64,000 bases of DNA from the NCBI RefSeq assembly GCF_004379255.2, contig NC_056038.1, forward strand, positions 28,136,061-28,200,060, written 5' to 3'. How positions within the stretch are numbered: position 1 is the stretch's first letter; each line of letters starts with the position of its first letter. Of the stretch, positions 44,184 to 55,299 are shown in pieces. A program made the translations under genes and the position numbers. The notes under the pieces were generated by a model that saw only the letters and a list, made by a program, of their open reading frames with translations, had not been told where the DNA came from and did not search any database. Origin of the DNA: Salvia splendens (Eukaryota > Streptophyta > Magnoliopsida > Lamiales > Lamiaceae).

Positions 44184-44396
44184 TGTTCACTATAAAAACG
44201 TTTTAATTCACTATAAAGGTTTTAGTTCATAATACGGAGTGAACGAAAACGTCATTATAGTGAATGGTAATTAGGTTTATTTAATTATAAGGATGTTGTA
44301 GTTTATTATAAGAGCGTTTAGTTCACTATAAGGACGTTTAGTTCATAAAATGGATTTGAAAACATGGAGTGAACCAAAACGTCCTTATAGTAAATT
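44184..44396. repeat. cluster of CACTATAAGGACGTTT motifs in both orientations
   Basis: TTCACTATAAnnACGTTT variants occur about four times forward and twice inverted (AAAACGTCnTTATAGT near 44247 and 44376). The inverted copies pair with the forward ones to form stems. No TSD or class assignment was possible. Confidence 0.6.
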
Positions 44397-45181
44397 CTAT
44401 ATTTTCAAAATACATCAATCTCATCTTTTCATTTTTTGATCTAACGATTGAGATTTGTTCTCTATTAATGCATTAAGATTGAGTTATACATTGATCACTT
44501 GTCTATACACAAACAAGTAGTTGAACGCCTTGCAATTTATGTTAGTGAAGGTAAGTAGATATGGTAATGCAATCCGAAAATTTGTACCATGACTCAAATT
44601 GTCCGCAATCCAAATAGCATCCTTAATTGCATTAAAAATGTCCGTCACAGTTTTTTTAATTGTTGTCGTGTACGCATTACATTAACGAGTAGATTAATTA
44701 TAAAAGAAAGACAAAGGACCACAGATCTACTAAGATTATGTTGCTAATGTTGGTTAAAAGACTTTGATCGTCAAAGTAATACATAGATCAAACATTTTTT
44801 AATACAAAACGATTATTTAAATCATTCTTTACATTTTTAGAAGTGAAGTGATCTTTATTTCTTTGAAATCACTAAATTTAGATTAATGATTAAATAAAAA
44901 TGGCTTATATTTAAAATGATATGCCATTTCGCTCCTTTTATGGATGTAGCTAGCTAGCTAGAGTTAGTTATGTATAAATGTTGAAATTATGCTATTAAGT
45001 CTAAACGGCAAGATTGGTCCCTAACTAAAAACAATTAACAAAGTAGAGAGCACGCAGAACAACTATATTATGAGCTAGAGGGATCAAAATGTATTTTCAG
45101 TATTCCAAAAATAAAAACTACTAATATATGTAATTATATATAGGGAATGGAACAAATGGGTTGTGATCAATGTCGAACCCT

Positions 45182-45986
45182 TCTTAAAGACAGAACTAGA
45201 GATCAAATTAGGGCCCTCCATTTTCTTAATCTTGAGGTTAGGATTAATTTACAATTAATTTAATATTTTATTCAATAAAAAACTTTTTTAAAATTTTTTT
45301 AAAATTTTTAAATTTTTTTTATAATTTTTTTATTCAATAAAAACTTGTTGGAGTAAATAATGAACTATATTCACTAAATAATGAACTAAATGAACCTATG
45401 TTATGAAGTAATTTTTTGCATTCATTACATATCGAATTTACTTTAACTGAAAGATAATTATGTCATAACACATTATGAATTAATAAACTAATGGAATAAA
45501 GTAATAGCATGACTGAATGAAGTAATAAACTAATGGAATGAAGTAATTAACTAATGGAATGAATTAATAGTATGACTGAATGAAGTAATAAGTTCATTAC
45601 TACTGCTAGGCGTTTAACACAGTTAACATTGTATTTCAATAAAATGTCATATTTACTTCATTACTAACGTTCATTTGGTTAATTATTTATTGAATATAGT
45701 TCATTACTACCGCTTAACGTTTAACACTAAAATTTATTGTATCATTAATGTATTTCAATAACATGTAAAAATTACTTCATAACATAGGTTCATTTAGTTC
45801 ATTATTTAGTGAATATAGTTCATTATTTACTCCGACAAGTTTTTATTGAATAAAAAATATAAAAATATACAAAAAAAATTAAAGAGTTTTTATTGAATAA
45901 AATATTAAATTAATTATAAATTAATCATAACCACAAGATTAAGAAAATGGAGGACCCTGATTTGGTCTCTAATTCGGTTTTTAAGA
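45182..45986. mobile_element. large foldback element, arms about 220-230 bp
   Basis: The left arm 45182-45413 and right arm 45766-45986 are inverted copies. Examples are CCTCCATTTTCTTAATCTTG with its complement near 45933, and AATGAACTAAATGAACCTAT with its complement near 45785. The loop has direct repeats of GACTGAATGAAGTAATAA. No coding sequence. It may be a Mutator-like MITE; no TSD was confirmed. Confidence 0.7.
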
Positions 45987-46210
45987 CTGGATTTGTGAAT
46001 AATGAGACTCTGGAACAAAATACAGAAAAGTTTTAAATCAAAATTGAGATCAAATTAGAGAAATTAGGATGATCAACATTCAACCATCTAGATTATGTTA
46101 AATAGCAGATTATAAGATTTTGTTATATTCAAAATAATTCACCATTAATTGGCATAAGTTGACCGGGCTTAGATTATAAGTGAGTGTAAAAGGTTAATGG
46201 AATGCGGTTA

Positions 46211-46432
46211 CTCCTTCGGTCCACCACTAAATATTTTCACATTTCAAGAAATTTTTTGATTTTGTGGAAAGTTAGTCATATTTTTATATATTACTTTTAT
46301 AATAAAATGTGGGTGAATTGAGTTAGTAGAATGAGGGGTCGACTTATTAAAAATAGGAAAAATGAATTGGGACTTTTATGAGCGGACGAACGAAAAAGGA
46401 AAAATGCGACATTTAATGGCGGACGGATGGAG
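46211..46432. mobile_element. Stowaway-like MITE (222 bp)
   Basis: CTCCTTCGGTCCACCACTAA and GGCGGACGGATGGAG, TA at 46209-46210 and 46433-46434. Confidence 0.72.
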
Positions 46433-46442
46433 TATAATTTTA

Positions 46443-46710
46443 CACTCCCTCCGCCTGTAATTTAAAGAGACATTTGGATTCAGTACGCGTTTTTAAAAAT
46501 TGTTTGTCTTTGTAAAGGAAATGAGTGAAAGTTAGTAGAATGCGAGTCACATTTTTATATATTAATTTTATACTCACTCCGCTCATAAAAATATGTGTAT
46601 TTGAAAAATGACACAAGAATTAAAGCAAAATTGGTAAATTAAGAGAGATGATGTGAATAGTAGTATTAGTGGATAGTATGACTCATATTATTATTAGTGT
46701 TTAATGGCGG
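46443..46710. mobile_element. two truncated Stowaway-like MITEs in tandem
   Basis: Left ends ACTCCCTCCGCCTGTAATTT (46443) and CTCACTCCGCTCATAAAAAT (46573) are present without matching right ends. The second apparently landed in or replaced the body of the first. Confidence 0.45.
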
Positions 46711-46730
46711 CCCTAGTGGTATAAGTTTTA

Positions 46731-47016
46731 AGACCATCTCCAATGGTACACTAAAACTTAATATAGGATAGGTAATTAGCTTCAATAGTACTCCAAAACC
46801 AATCTCATTTTTGGTTTTTGAGAAAAAAATACCTATCTTTAGGTTTGCACTAAACCCAAACCCAAAAGTTTTTCAAAATTTATAAGTAAAAAAAGCATAA
46901 TATAGAGAATATTCTTTTAAGTTTGAGTTTAGTGTAAATAGTTAGAGTAAAATCATATTTAATGTGACATTTACACTAAAATGAGTTTAAGTTTAGTGTA
47001 AATGGTTGAAGATGCT
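46731..47016. mobile_element. MITE with CATCTCCAATGG-type ends
   Basis: Left AGACCATCTCCAATGGTACA and inward right AGCATCTTCAACCATTTACA resemble each other. The style is that of common plant Tourist or hAT MITEs; the target duplication is unclear. Confidence 0.5.
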
Positions 47017-47042
47017 ATAAATAAATTGATGTATATGGGTAA

Positions 47043-48733
47043 TGAGTTGGGACAACGACAAATACGGGTTTTGCATGTTTTTAAGACCTAGATTTGAGTT
47101 GTTTTATCAATCATACAAATTATGTTTTGAAATTGCATATATTATACATTTTGATATTTTGACGTGTTTGTTGAGAAATGATAGAAAAAGTAAAAAAAAG
47201 CTGCAAAAAGGCCAATGTGCAACAACCTTAGTTCCAGTCGATTTTCCCAACATTGTTGATAAGTCGTATTCTAGGCCTTGGTTACGGGTCAGTATGATGT
47301 GCTTAATTGATTATATTTGCAAAACAGTTGTTTAAAGTGTGCAGGATAAGCATTCTAGCCAGTAGGGAAGTTTCGGAATGTTCAGGTGAAGAAGGCACTA
47401 GCATGATCTCATACTGATCAGTATTCGTGCTAAAACGGCTTGAGATGGAGAAGACGGATAGCTGGGACGGATTACCCACAATTAAGGGCAAAGAAGTCAA
47501 ATTGCAACGAGGATTTACCCTAAAATCAAGGGTAGCCTCCCTATAAAAGGAAGCCAAATTGGAGAGGAGGGGGAAGGGGGACTCATTTAACACCATCTTT
47601 AGGTAGAAAGTTCTCTCGGTAGTTTCAGTCTTTCAGCCGTGTCCCACTTCTTGCCTCGCCGTAGCCATGATCACTTGACGTTCAGATGTTCCCAGAATTC
47701 CAGTCATCGTCCATTCCAGCCAGCAAGATCGTAGTTTAGAGTCTCATCGCCCGGAGTGGCAAAACACTTTTACATTGCTTTCGTAGTTTTAAATTTCTCG
47801 CTTTCCTTACGTTGGATCTTGTTTACCTTGGGATATTTTCTGCTTTTGAAATACTTTGTTGAAGATCCGAACGTGTTTATGCTATGAAGTTGATTTCCGT
47901 TTCGTTTATTGTGGTGTTTCTTTATTCCCTTGCCTAGTTAGCTTAGATCTAAAGTTTCTCGGTGTTTAAAGTGCTGATTCTCTCAATTCCGTTTACGTAA
48001 CAAATTTCTTTAGGATAGATAAACAAGTACTGTTCGATCGGAAAGTAGGTCGTTGCATGCAAAGCTTAGTTTTAATTTCTGAATCGTTCTTTCATGTTGA
48101 CCAGTATGCAGAAGTCCAGTTTCAGTGTTTGATTTCGGATTTGATTTCTTAGTTTTGGATCTGTGTTTGTAAGCTGTTAATCTGAGTTTTTCCGTGTGGA
48201 ATCTGGAATTGTTATCTGAATTTTGGAAGTGTTTGTTGAAGAAGATGATGTCTATTTCAATTGGAGGGGACCACTTACTTTTCAAGATGCTTTTGCTTTT
48301 GTCCTTCACTTTTAGTTAAGCCCTGTCAGCCCAGTCACAAAACTTCCACTACACTCTGAATATTCTGTTTAGCCCGAAATAGAAACCCGTACCTTCCAAA
48401 TATTTTCTGTTACAAAATTGTCTCCCCATTCCACGTACACAGTTACATTCCAAATGTTTTCCTTACCGTCTGACTAGTAGAACACCTCCTTTAAGTTCCA
48501 GCCTAGGTAGAAACTCAACCCAGCGTGGTAGCTAACCAAATCTTCCGACTGTCACCGCGGTAGTTTAAGAACGCACCATCTCTGTGGGATTCGACCCTTA
48601 CCACCACTATACTGATCAGTAGAAGTGGGTTGAGGAATCTTTGAAACCAAGGTCTAGGTTAGTTAGGATTTCTATCCTGATCAGTAGGATATATCCTTGC
48701 TTGAACGACACCTCCGCACCTTAGGTCCTTTCA
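47043..48733 (+). repeat. Athila 5' LTR (left boundary approximate)
   Basis: The right end is fixed by the PBS (TTTCA then AA then TGGCGCC). The left end is estimated from similarity to the start of the solo LTR at 9304 (GGnTTTTGCAnGTTTTTAAGACC). Near the 3' end, TCTCTGTGGGATTCGACCCT is typical of Athila/Tat LTRs. Palindromic ACTGATCAGT occurs at 47413-47422 and 48611-48620. Confidence 0.65.
47542..47549 (+). promoter_or_regulatory. LTR promoter TATA box
   Basis: TATAAAAG in the middle of the LTR, consistent with the U3/R boundary about 30 nt downstream. Confidence 0.6.
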
Positions 48734-48735
48734 AA

Positions 48736-48755
48736 TGGCGCCGTTGCCGGGGATC
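48736..48755 (+). promoter_or_regulatory. Athila primer-binding site, tRNA-Asp type
   Basis: TGGCGCCGTTGCCGGGGATC, complementary to the 3' end of plant tRNA-Asp, two bases after the LTR end. Confidence 0.85.
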
Positions 48756-48843
48756 GAACGCGTTATTTGCAATTACTGTGAGTGATACTTCGGTGTATAT
48801 ATTGTGCATAACTTTTCTTTTTTTTTCCTTTTCTTTTCAGTTT

Positions 48844-50418
48844 ATGAGAAGCAGTTCGGCTCCTGACCAGTGGAGGCCGAAGATACTTCAGCGAGGATCG
48901 ATACTCGTAACCACTCGATCCGGGTTGTCGACGGCTTTATCTGACTTAGGTTCGAGTAGCGACGAAGAGCAATACAACATAGAAGGACCAATACCAGAGG
49001 AGATACCACTGTTGGAAGGCATTCCAGTTCTGATGGCCGCCAACGGAGATGAGGATCCAGAGATCGGTACCCTTAACGCGCATACCGAGGGAGAACCATC
49101 GCAAGCCATAGTCGTCACTCCAGGGCAAACCGTCTGCGATGTGAAGCCTCATGTGATCGCGATTCTGCCTACATACTGTGGGAAGAGCTATGAAGGGCCG
49201 TATGAGTTTCTGCATGAGTTTTGTAAAATTTGTAGGGCGCAGAGGAGACCAGCAGGAGCGAATGAGGATGATTATAGGTTGAAGGCCTTGCCATTTGTGC
49301 TCAAGGGGGAAGCCAACACCTGGTTCATGCGCCTGCCCCCCAACTCCGTTGAGACTTGGGCCGATTTCAAGTCAGCATTCCTAGGCGAGTTTTTCCCGTC
49401 ATCAAAGACAAGCGCGCTGAAAAGGGAAATAACTAATGTGAAGCAAGGATATGATGAACCTTTGAGCGATTATTGGGCAAGATACATGGGTCTTTTGGAA
49501 TCATGTCCCAACCATCGCATGGCGGACATTGAAGTACATCATACTTTCTACGAAGGTATGAACGCGGTAAACCAAGGATCTAGCAAATTCATCGTCAGGA
49601 GGAAGCTTCACACAATTACGGGTCAGCGAAGCGAAGAGAGTCCTAAGGAAGCTACTGAATGCAAAGAAAGAGTATGACCATTCAAGGGAAGGATACAACC
49701 GAGAGCGGGCTGCTGTTGTCTTGTCTACTGATCAGGAAAATAAACTGGAGCAGAAAATGGACTTGAAGATGGATGAGCTGAAGAAGTCACTTCTGAGTGC
49801 GATCGAGAAGAGCACCCCACCACCTCCCCCAGCTGGGAATTACAAAGGTGCAGAACAGGGAAATCAAGGACCGAACTATGAACAGCCTAGTGACTACGTG
49901 AATATGGAACATGTCAATGCTGCGGGGTACTTCAATTCCAGTGGGCATTGGATTCAGGGTAGACAACGGGATGCACCATGGAGGGATCATCCAAACTTTC
50001 GATGGGGAGACGGGGGCCAAAATCAGAACCAAGGACAGAACCAGTATAACCCCAATCCAAACCAAAACCCTAACCGTGGACTAGCAAACCCAGACTACCA
50101 GCCCAACTGGTCAGGAAGAAACCAACAAACCCAAAATCAAAGCCCACAAAGCCAAAACCCGAATCCTGTTTATGTACCACCCCACCAGAGAAACTTCCAC
50201 AGTTTCCAAATCAGCCAAATCATGCACCCCAACACCATCAAAACCAAAATCAGTTTCAAGCCCAGCACCAGAATCAATATCCTCAAGATCAGTACGTCCC
50301 TCCTGCCCAGTATAACCAATACCCGCCTAATCAAGGCCAACAAAACTTCCAGAACTACCAACACCAAGGGCCGAATCATTTCCAAAGTCCGAACAGGCCA
50401 AGGAGGTCCGTTGAGGAC
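48844..50418 (+). pseudogene. Athila gag, two compensating frameshifts
   Basis: The likely start is the ATG at 48844 (MRSSSAPDQWRP). The retrotransposon gag domain follows, with ALPFVLKGEANTWFMRLPP and FKSAFLGEFFPSSKTSALKR, typical of Athila. The frame leaves frame 1 near 49,590 and continues in frame 2 (49721 onward, DLKMDELKKSLLSAIEK and a long Asn/Gln/Pro-rich stretch). It returns to frame 1 between about 50,195 and 50,418. Copy 2 is open across the equivalent of the first break, so the damage is specific to this copy. Gag would form the particle shell; this one can make only a truncated product. Confidence 0.85.
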
Positions 50419-53400
50419 ATGATGGGTGAAATGCTAGCGTCACAACAGAGCATCAAAGGAGAATTGCAATCCCATAACGAGGTCGTGCAGGGGATGCAAA
50501 ATGCCCAGAAAGAACATAAGGCGAACATGGATATGATGAATAGGCAGTTAGCCCAACTGGCCAGTTCGGTGGGTGATTTGAAGGAAAATGCAGGGAAACT
50601 ACCATCTACAGTCCAAATGCCCGAAAAGGCAAATGTGAGTAAGGTTACGTTGAGGTCAGGAACTACTTATGACGCGCCTCAACCCAAACGACCTAGTGGA
50701 GGATCTAACGGAACGAAGATAGGAGGCGATACCGTTTCAGCGGAAGAACTAGGGAGACCTATGCCTCAGATGCAGGATCCATTCTTCTTGGATGCTACAC
50801 CAATTGCAGGAGATGAACCCGAAACCCTACTGACCAGAAAGGAACCTCATCGAGAGGAAGAGCCCAGAATGGAAGCCCAGACTCAGGAACTACCCCGGAA
50901 AGACTCCAAGAAGGGTGCTAAGGGACAAGTAGATGAGAAAAAAGGGGAGAAACCATTCCCATTCCGATTTGTTACAAATAGGAAGAAAGAGAACCCGGTT
51001 GACTATTTGTCGATTTTTGGGAAGTTGGATGTCACCATACCATTTCTCCAAGCCGTGAAACTACCCCCCCTTGGGAAATTCATAAAGGATTTCATAGCCG
51101 GGAGAGCCCAGAAGGATGGCAAGATTGTGGTGGAAGGAATAGCGTCAGCAATAGTGCAAGAGAAGTTACCACCCAAGAGGGCCGATCCAGGTATGTTCAC
51201 TTTGCCTATAGCTATAGGAGATGTGAAGGTCAAACATGCAATGTGTGATTTGGGGGCGTCCATAAATGTTATGCCATTGTCTATCTATAACCGATTGAAG
51301 GGAGTTAGATTGTCTAATACTAGGGTGTTGATCCAACTGGCTGATAGGTCGTGCATAAGTCCTGAGGGAGTTTTAGAAAACGTGTTAGTAAGAGTGCATG
51401 ATTTTACCTATCCTGCTGATTTTTATGTGATCAAAATGAGTGAGCATGAAGCGAGGGAGTCGAGTGGAGTCTTGTTAGGAAGACCATTTTTGAGAACGGC
51501 TAAGACAATAGTAGACATGGCCGAGGGGACAATTTGCATTGATTTCCATGGAGAGAAATTTACTTTTGATATCAATGAAGCCATGAAGAAACCGATTGAT
51601 TCTGAAAATTTGTGCTATGTTGACGGAATTGACCCCCTTGTCCAAGATTTCCTTGAGACCGAACTATTGCAGGAAAAACTCCAAACATTAGATGTTTATG
51701 AGCAGGCTGACGTCGAAGCCGCTGCATGGTGTGAAATGATCAGTAGCCAAGGGTTGACTGATGAAGAAATAGAAGTAGCAATCAAGGAATTCTGTCAGAA
51801 ATCGGAGTTCACTGGAGCCGCAGGGGTTCAGCTACCAGCCAGTATAGAAGAACCATCGAAGGGAGGTTTAGAAAAAGAAGGAGAGATTGAGAAAAACCCT
51901 CTACCCGAAGACACACTTCCACCTCAAGTTGAGCTGAAGAAGTTGCCACCAAATTTGAAGTATGCCTTCCTCGGAGGTGAGGACTCCTATCCAGTGATCA
52001 TCAGCAGCAGCCTTACGAAGGAACAAGAAGCTAGGCTACTAACCGTGCTGAGCAAGAACAAGAAGGCGATTGGATGGAGTCTTACAGATTTAGTTGGAAT
52101 TAGCCCCGACGTCTGCATGCACCATATTAGGCTGGAAGATGGAGCAAGGGCACATCGAGATGCCCAAAGGAAAGTAAACCCTAACATGCGAGAGGAAATA
52201 TTGAAGGAAATCTTGAAGTTGTTGTCGCTAGGGATTATCTATTCAGTGCCAGACAGTGAGTGGGTCAGCCCAATCCACATGGTTACAAAGAAGTCGGGAA
52301 TCCAAGTCGTCCAAAATGAGAGGAATGAGCTGATTCCAACGAGGCTAGTCACGGGTTGGCGAATGTGCATCGATTACCGCAAGCTGAACAATGCAACAAG
52401 GAAGGATCACTTCCCTCTGCCTTTTATCGACCAGATGTTGGAGCGACTCGCTGGGAAGAAGTACTTTTGCTTCTTGGATGGGTACAGCGGATATTTCCAA
52501 ATCTACGTGGATCCTGAAGACCAGGATAAGACCACCTTCACTTGCCCATTTGGAACGTATGCATACCGGCGCATGCCTTTCGGCCTATGCAACGCTCCAG
52601 GTACGTTTCAACGCTGCATGATGAGCATATTTTCTGATTTGATTGAGGATTGCATAGAGATATTCATGGATGACTTTACGGTCTACGGAGACTCGTTCGA
52701 TTCTTGCCTTCATCATTTGGATATAGTTCTTGAGAGATGTCAAGCGAAGAGTTTGGTTTTGAACTTCGAGAAGTGCCATTTTATGGTCACCGAAGGGATT
52801 GTTCTGGGACACGTGGTCTCGGAAAGGGGAATCCAGGTAGATCGAGCAAAGGTGGACGTTATATCTAAATTACCGTTTCCTACTGATCAGAAGGGGATTA
52901 GGGGTTTTCTGGGGCATGCCGGATTTTATCGACGATTTATTAAGGATTTCTCCAAAATCGCCCAACCCCTTACCAGGCTACTTCAAAATGACCTGGAGTT
53001 CGTTTTTGATGAGCAATGCAAGGCTGCTTTCAATCTCCTCAAGGAAAAGCTGATATCCGCACCTATCATACGGGCTCCTGACTGGGACCATCCTTTCGAA
53101 GTAATGTGCGACGCCAGCGACTTTGCGGTAGGGGCCGTGCTGGGTCAGAAGATCGATGGGAAGAGGTACGTAATTTTTTATGCGTCCAAGACTTTGAATC
53201 AAGCCCAGCGGAATTACGATACCACTGAAAAAGAGATGCTGGCAGTGGTGTATTCTTTCGAGAAGTTCCGGCCGTATTTGTTGGGATCCAAGGTCATAGT
53301 ATATACTGACCATGCAGCCATTAAGTATCTGATTGCCAAGAAGGAATCCAAACCACGCTTGATCCGATGGGTACTCTTGTTACAAGAATTTGATTGGGAG

Positions 53401-54917
53401 GTGGAAGATAAGAGAGGAGTCGAGAACAAGGTGGCAGACCATTTGAGCAGAATAATGCAAGATGGAAACAGTGACGGAGTGCATGATAAGTTTCCAGAAG
53501 AACATTTATTTGAGGTGATTTTTGTGCCCAAAAAAATTGATTGGGAAGTAGTGCACAAACTAACTGGTCAGAATGATACAACAAAAGGAAAGGAGAAGGT
53601 AGGGCAGGAGCCATGGTATGCGGACCTGGCTAACTACCTAGTAACTGGAGAACTTCCAGAAGCACCAAGTGTTACCAAGGCACAAAGAATGAAGATCAAG
53701 AGTGAAGCAAAATACTACTTTTGGGACGACCCCTACCTATGGAGGGTAGGATCCGATCAAGTGATAAGAAGGTGCATTCCTGACTGGGAGCAGCGGGATG
53801 TTCTAACCCACTGCCATTCGTTAGCATGCGGAGGACATTTCGGATCCAAGAAGACGGCAAGGAAGATTATGGATAGCGGCTTTTATTGGCCAACACTCAA
53901 CAAAGATGCGTACGAGTTCTGCAGAAGTTGCGAGCGTTGCCAACTGACCGGTGGAATATCTGCCCGGGACGAAATGCCGCAGGTTCCTATAATAGTTTGC
54001 GAGCTATTCGACATATGGGGAATGGATTTCATGGGGCCTTTTCCTTCGTCCTATGGCAATCTGTATATCCTAGTCGCGGTAGATTACGTCTCCAAATGGG
54101 TAGAAGCCAAGGCCACAAGTACGTGTGAAGCAAAGGAGGTGGCCAAGTTCTTAAAGAGTCATATCTTCAGCGGTTCGGAGTTCCAAGGGCGATCATATCA
54201 GATCAAGGTACACACTTCTGTAATCGCACAATTGAAGCCTTAATGAAGAAATACGGTGTGCACCATAGACTTTCCAGCCCGTACCATCCGCAAGCCAATG
54301 GTCAAGCGGAGATCTCTAACCGTGAGATAAAGAAGATTTTGGAGAAGACTGTGAACACTTCGAGGAAAGACTGGAGTGTGAGGTTAGAGGATGCTCTCTG
54401 GCGTATCGAACAGCCTACAAAACCCCATAGGCATGTCCCCTTACCGGATCGTTTTTGGGAAGATGTGCCATTTACCGGTTGGGATCGAACATCGAGCATA
54501 CTGGGCAGTACAGAAAGTGAATATGGATGCTACAGCCTGCGAAGAGGAAGGAAGCTGCAGCTGCAGGAGCTTGAGGAACTTAGATTGGAGTCATTCGACT
54601 CAGCCATGTGGTACAAGGAGCGAACCAAACTGTGGCATGATCGAAATCTGAGAACTAAGGAGCTCCACGTTGGCCAGAAAGTACTACTCTTCCAGTCAAG
54701 ATTGAAGCTTATGCCAGGGAAACTCAAGTCCAAATGGACAGGACCTTACATCATAACTGCACTCAGATCCAATGGAGCAGTAGAAATTTCAGGGAGTTTT
54801 CCTAACTCGGAACCTTTCATAGTAAATGGACATAGGTTGAAAATATTCAGGGAGAATAGCGAAGTGGGTGTAGTGGATGAAATTCCACTGCAAACACTTA
54901 CATCGGTTTCATACTGA
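50419..54917 (+). pseudogene. Athila pol: protease, RT, RNase H, integrase (frameshifted)
   Basis: A 1,274-residue frame (50419-54243) holds, in order, the gag C-terminus, the aspartic protease ([17 protein letters not shown], about residue 277) and the RT. The RT includes [20 protein letters not shown] near 650 and the catalytic [10 protein letters not shown] near 748. RNase H ([15 protein letters not shown] near 895), the zinc-binding integrase N-terminus (CRSCERCQ near 1170) and the start of the integrase core ([10 protein letters not shown] near 1200) follow. A one-base deletion near 54,168, judged against copy 2, shifts the frame. The rest of the core and the C-terminal domain (LHVGQKVLLFQSRLKLMPGK) follow from 54243 in another frame, with further small indels near 54,400. 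Protease and RT look intact; integrase is broken. Confidence 0.9.
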
Positions 54918-55299
54918 TCAGTAAGATGGGAATTTGGAATTCCACATGGCTAGTCCTTTTTGATAATTTTCTGCGTATACTGGCCAAGTAGGATTCCAAA
55001 TTACCAAGAAAGGTGTAAATTATGTAAATACGTAATTAGTCTTTGCATGTCAGATAATTCCTAAGAAAATCCAAAAAAATATTTTCGGGCCTTAAATTTA
55101 ATTTGGAGTACACATGACCAAGAGACTACCTATTTGGTGCTATTTCAATTCTAATTTAAGAGCCCATTGAATTATTCCCTATTAGGTAGGTATCGAGAAA
55201 AGACGAAATTTTGAATTAAGACTCTTGCAGCTTTTGCAGGGTGGCAGCGGCTGGAGTGGCGTGGAGCAGAGAGAGTAGACGCGATAGCTAATCTTGTAT

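Noticed and set aside
47042..48309. Three ORFs of about 97-99 codons
   Set aside because: They lie inside the Athila LTR on both strands and lack domains.
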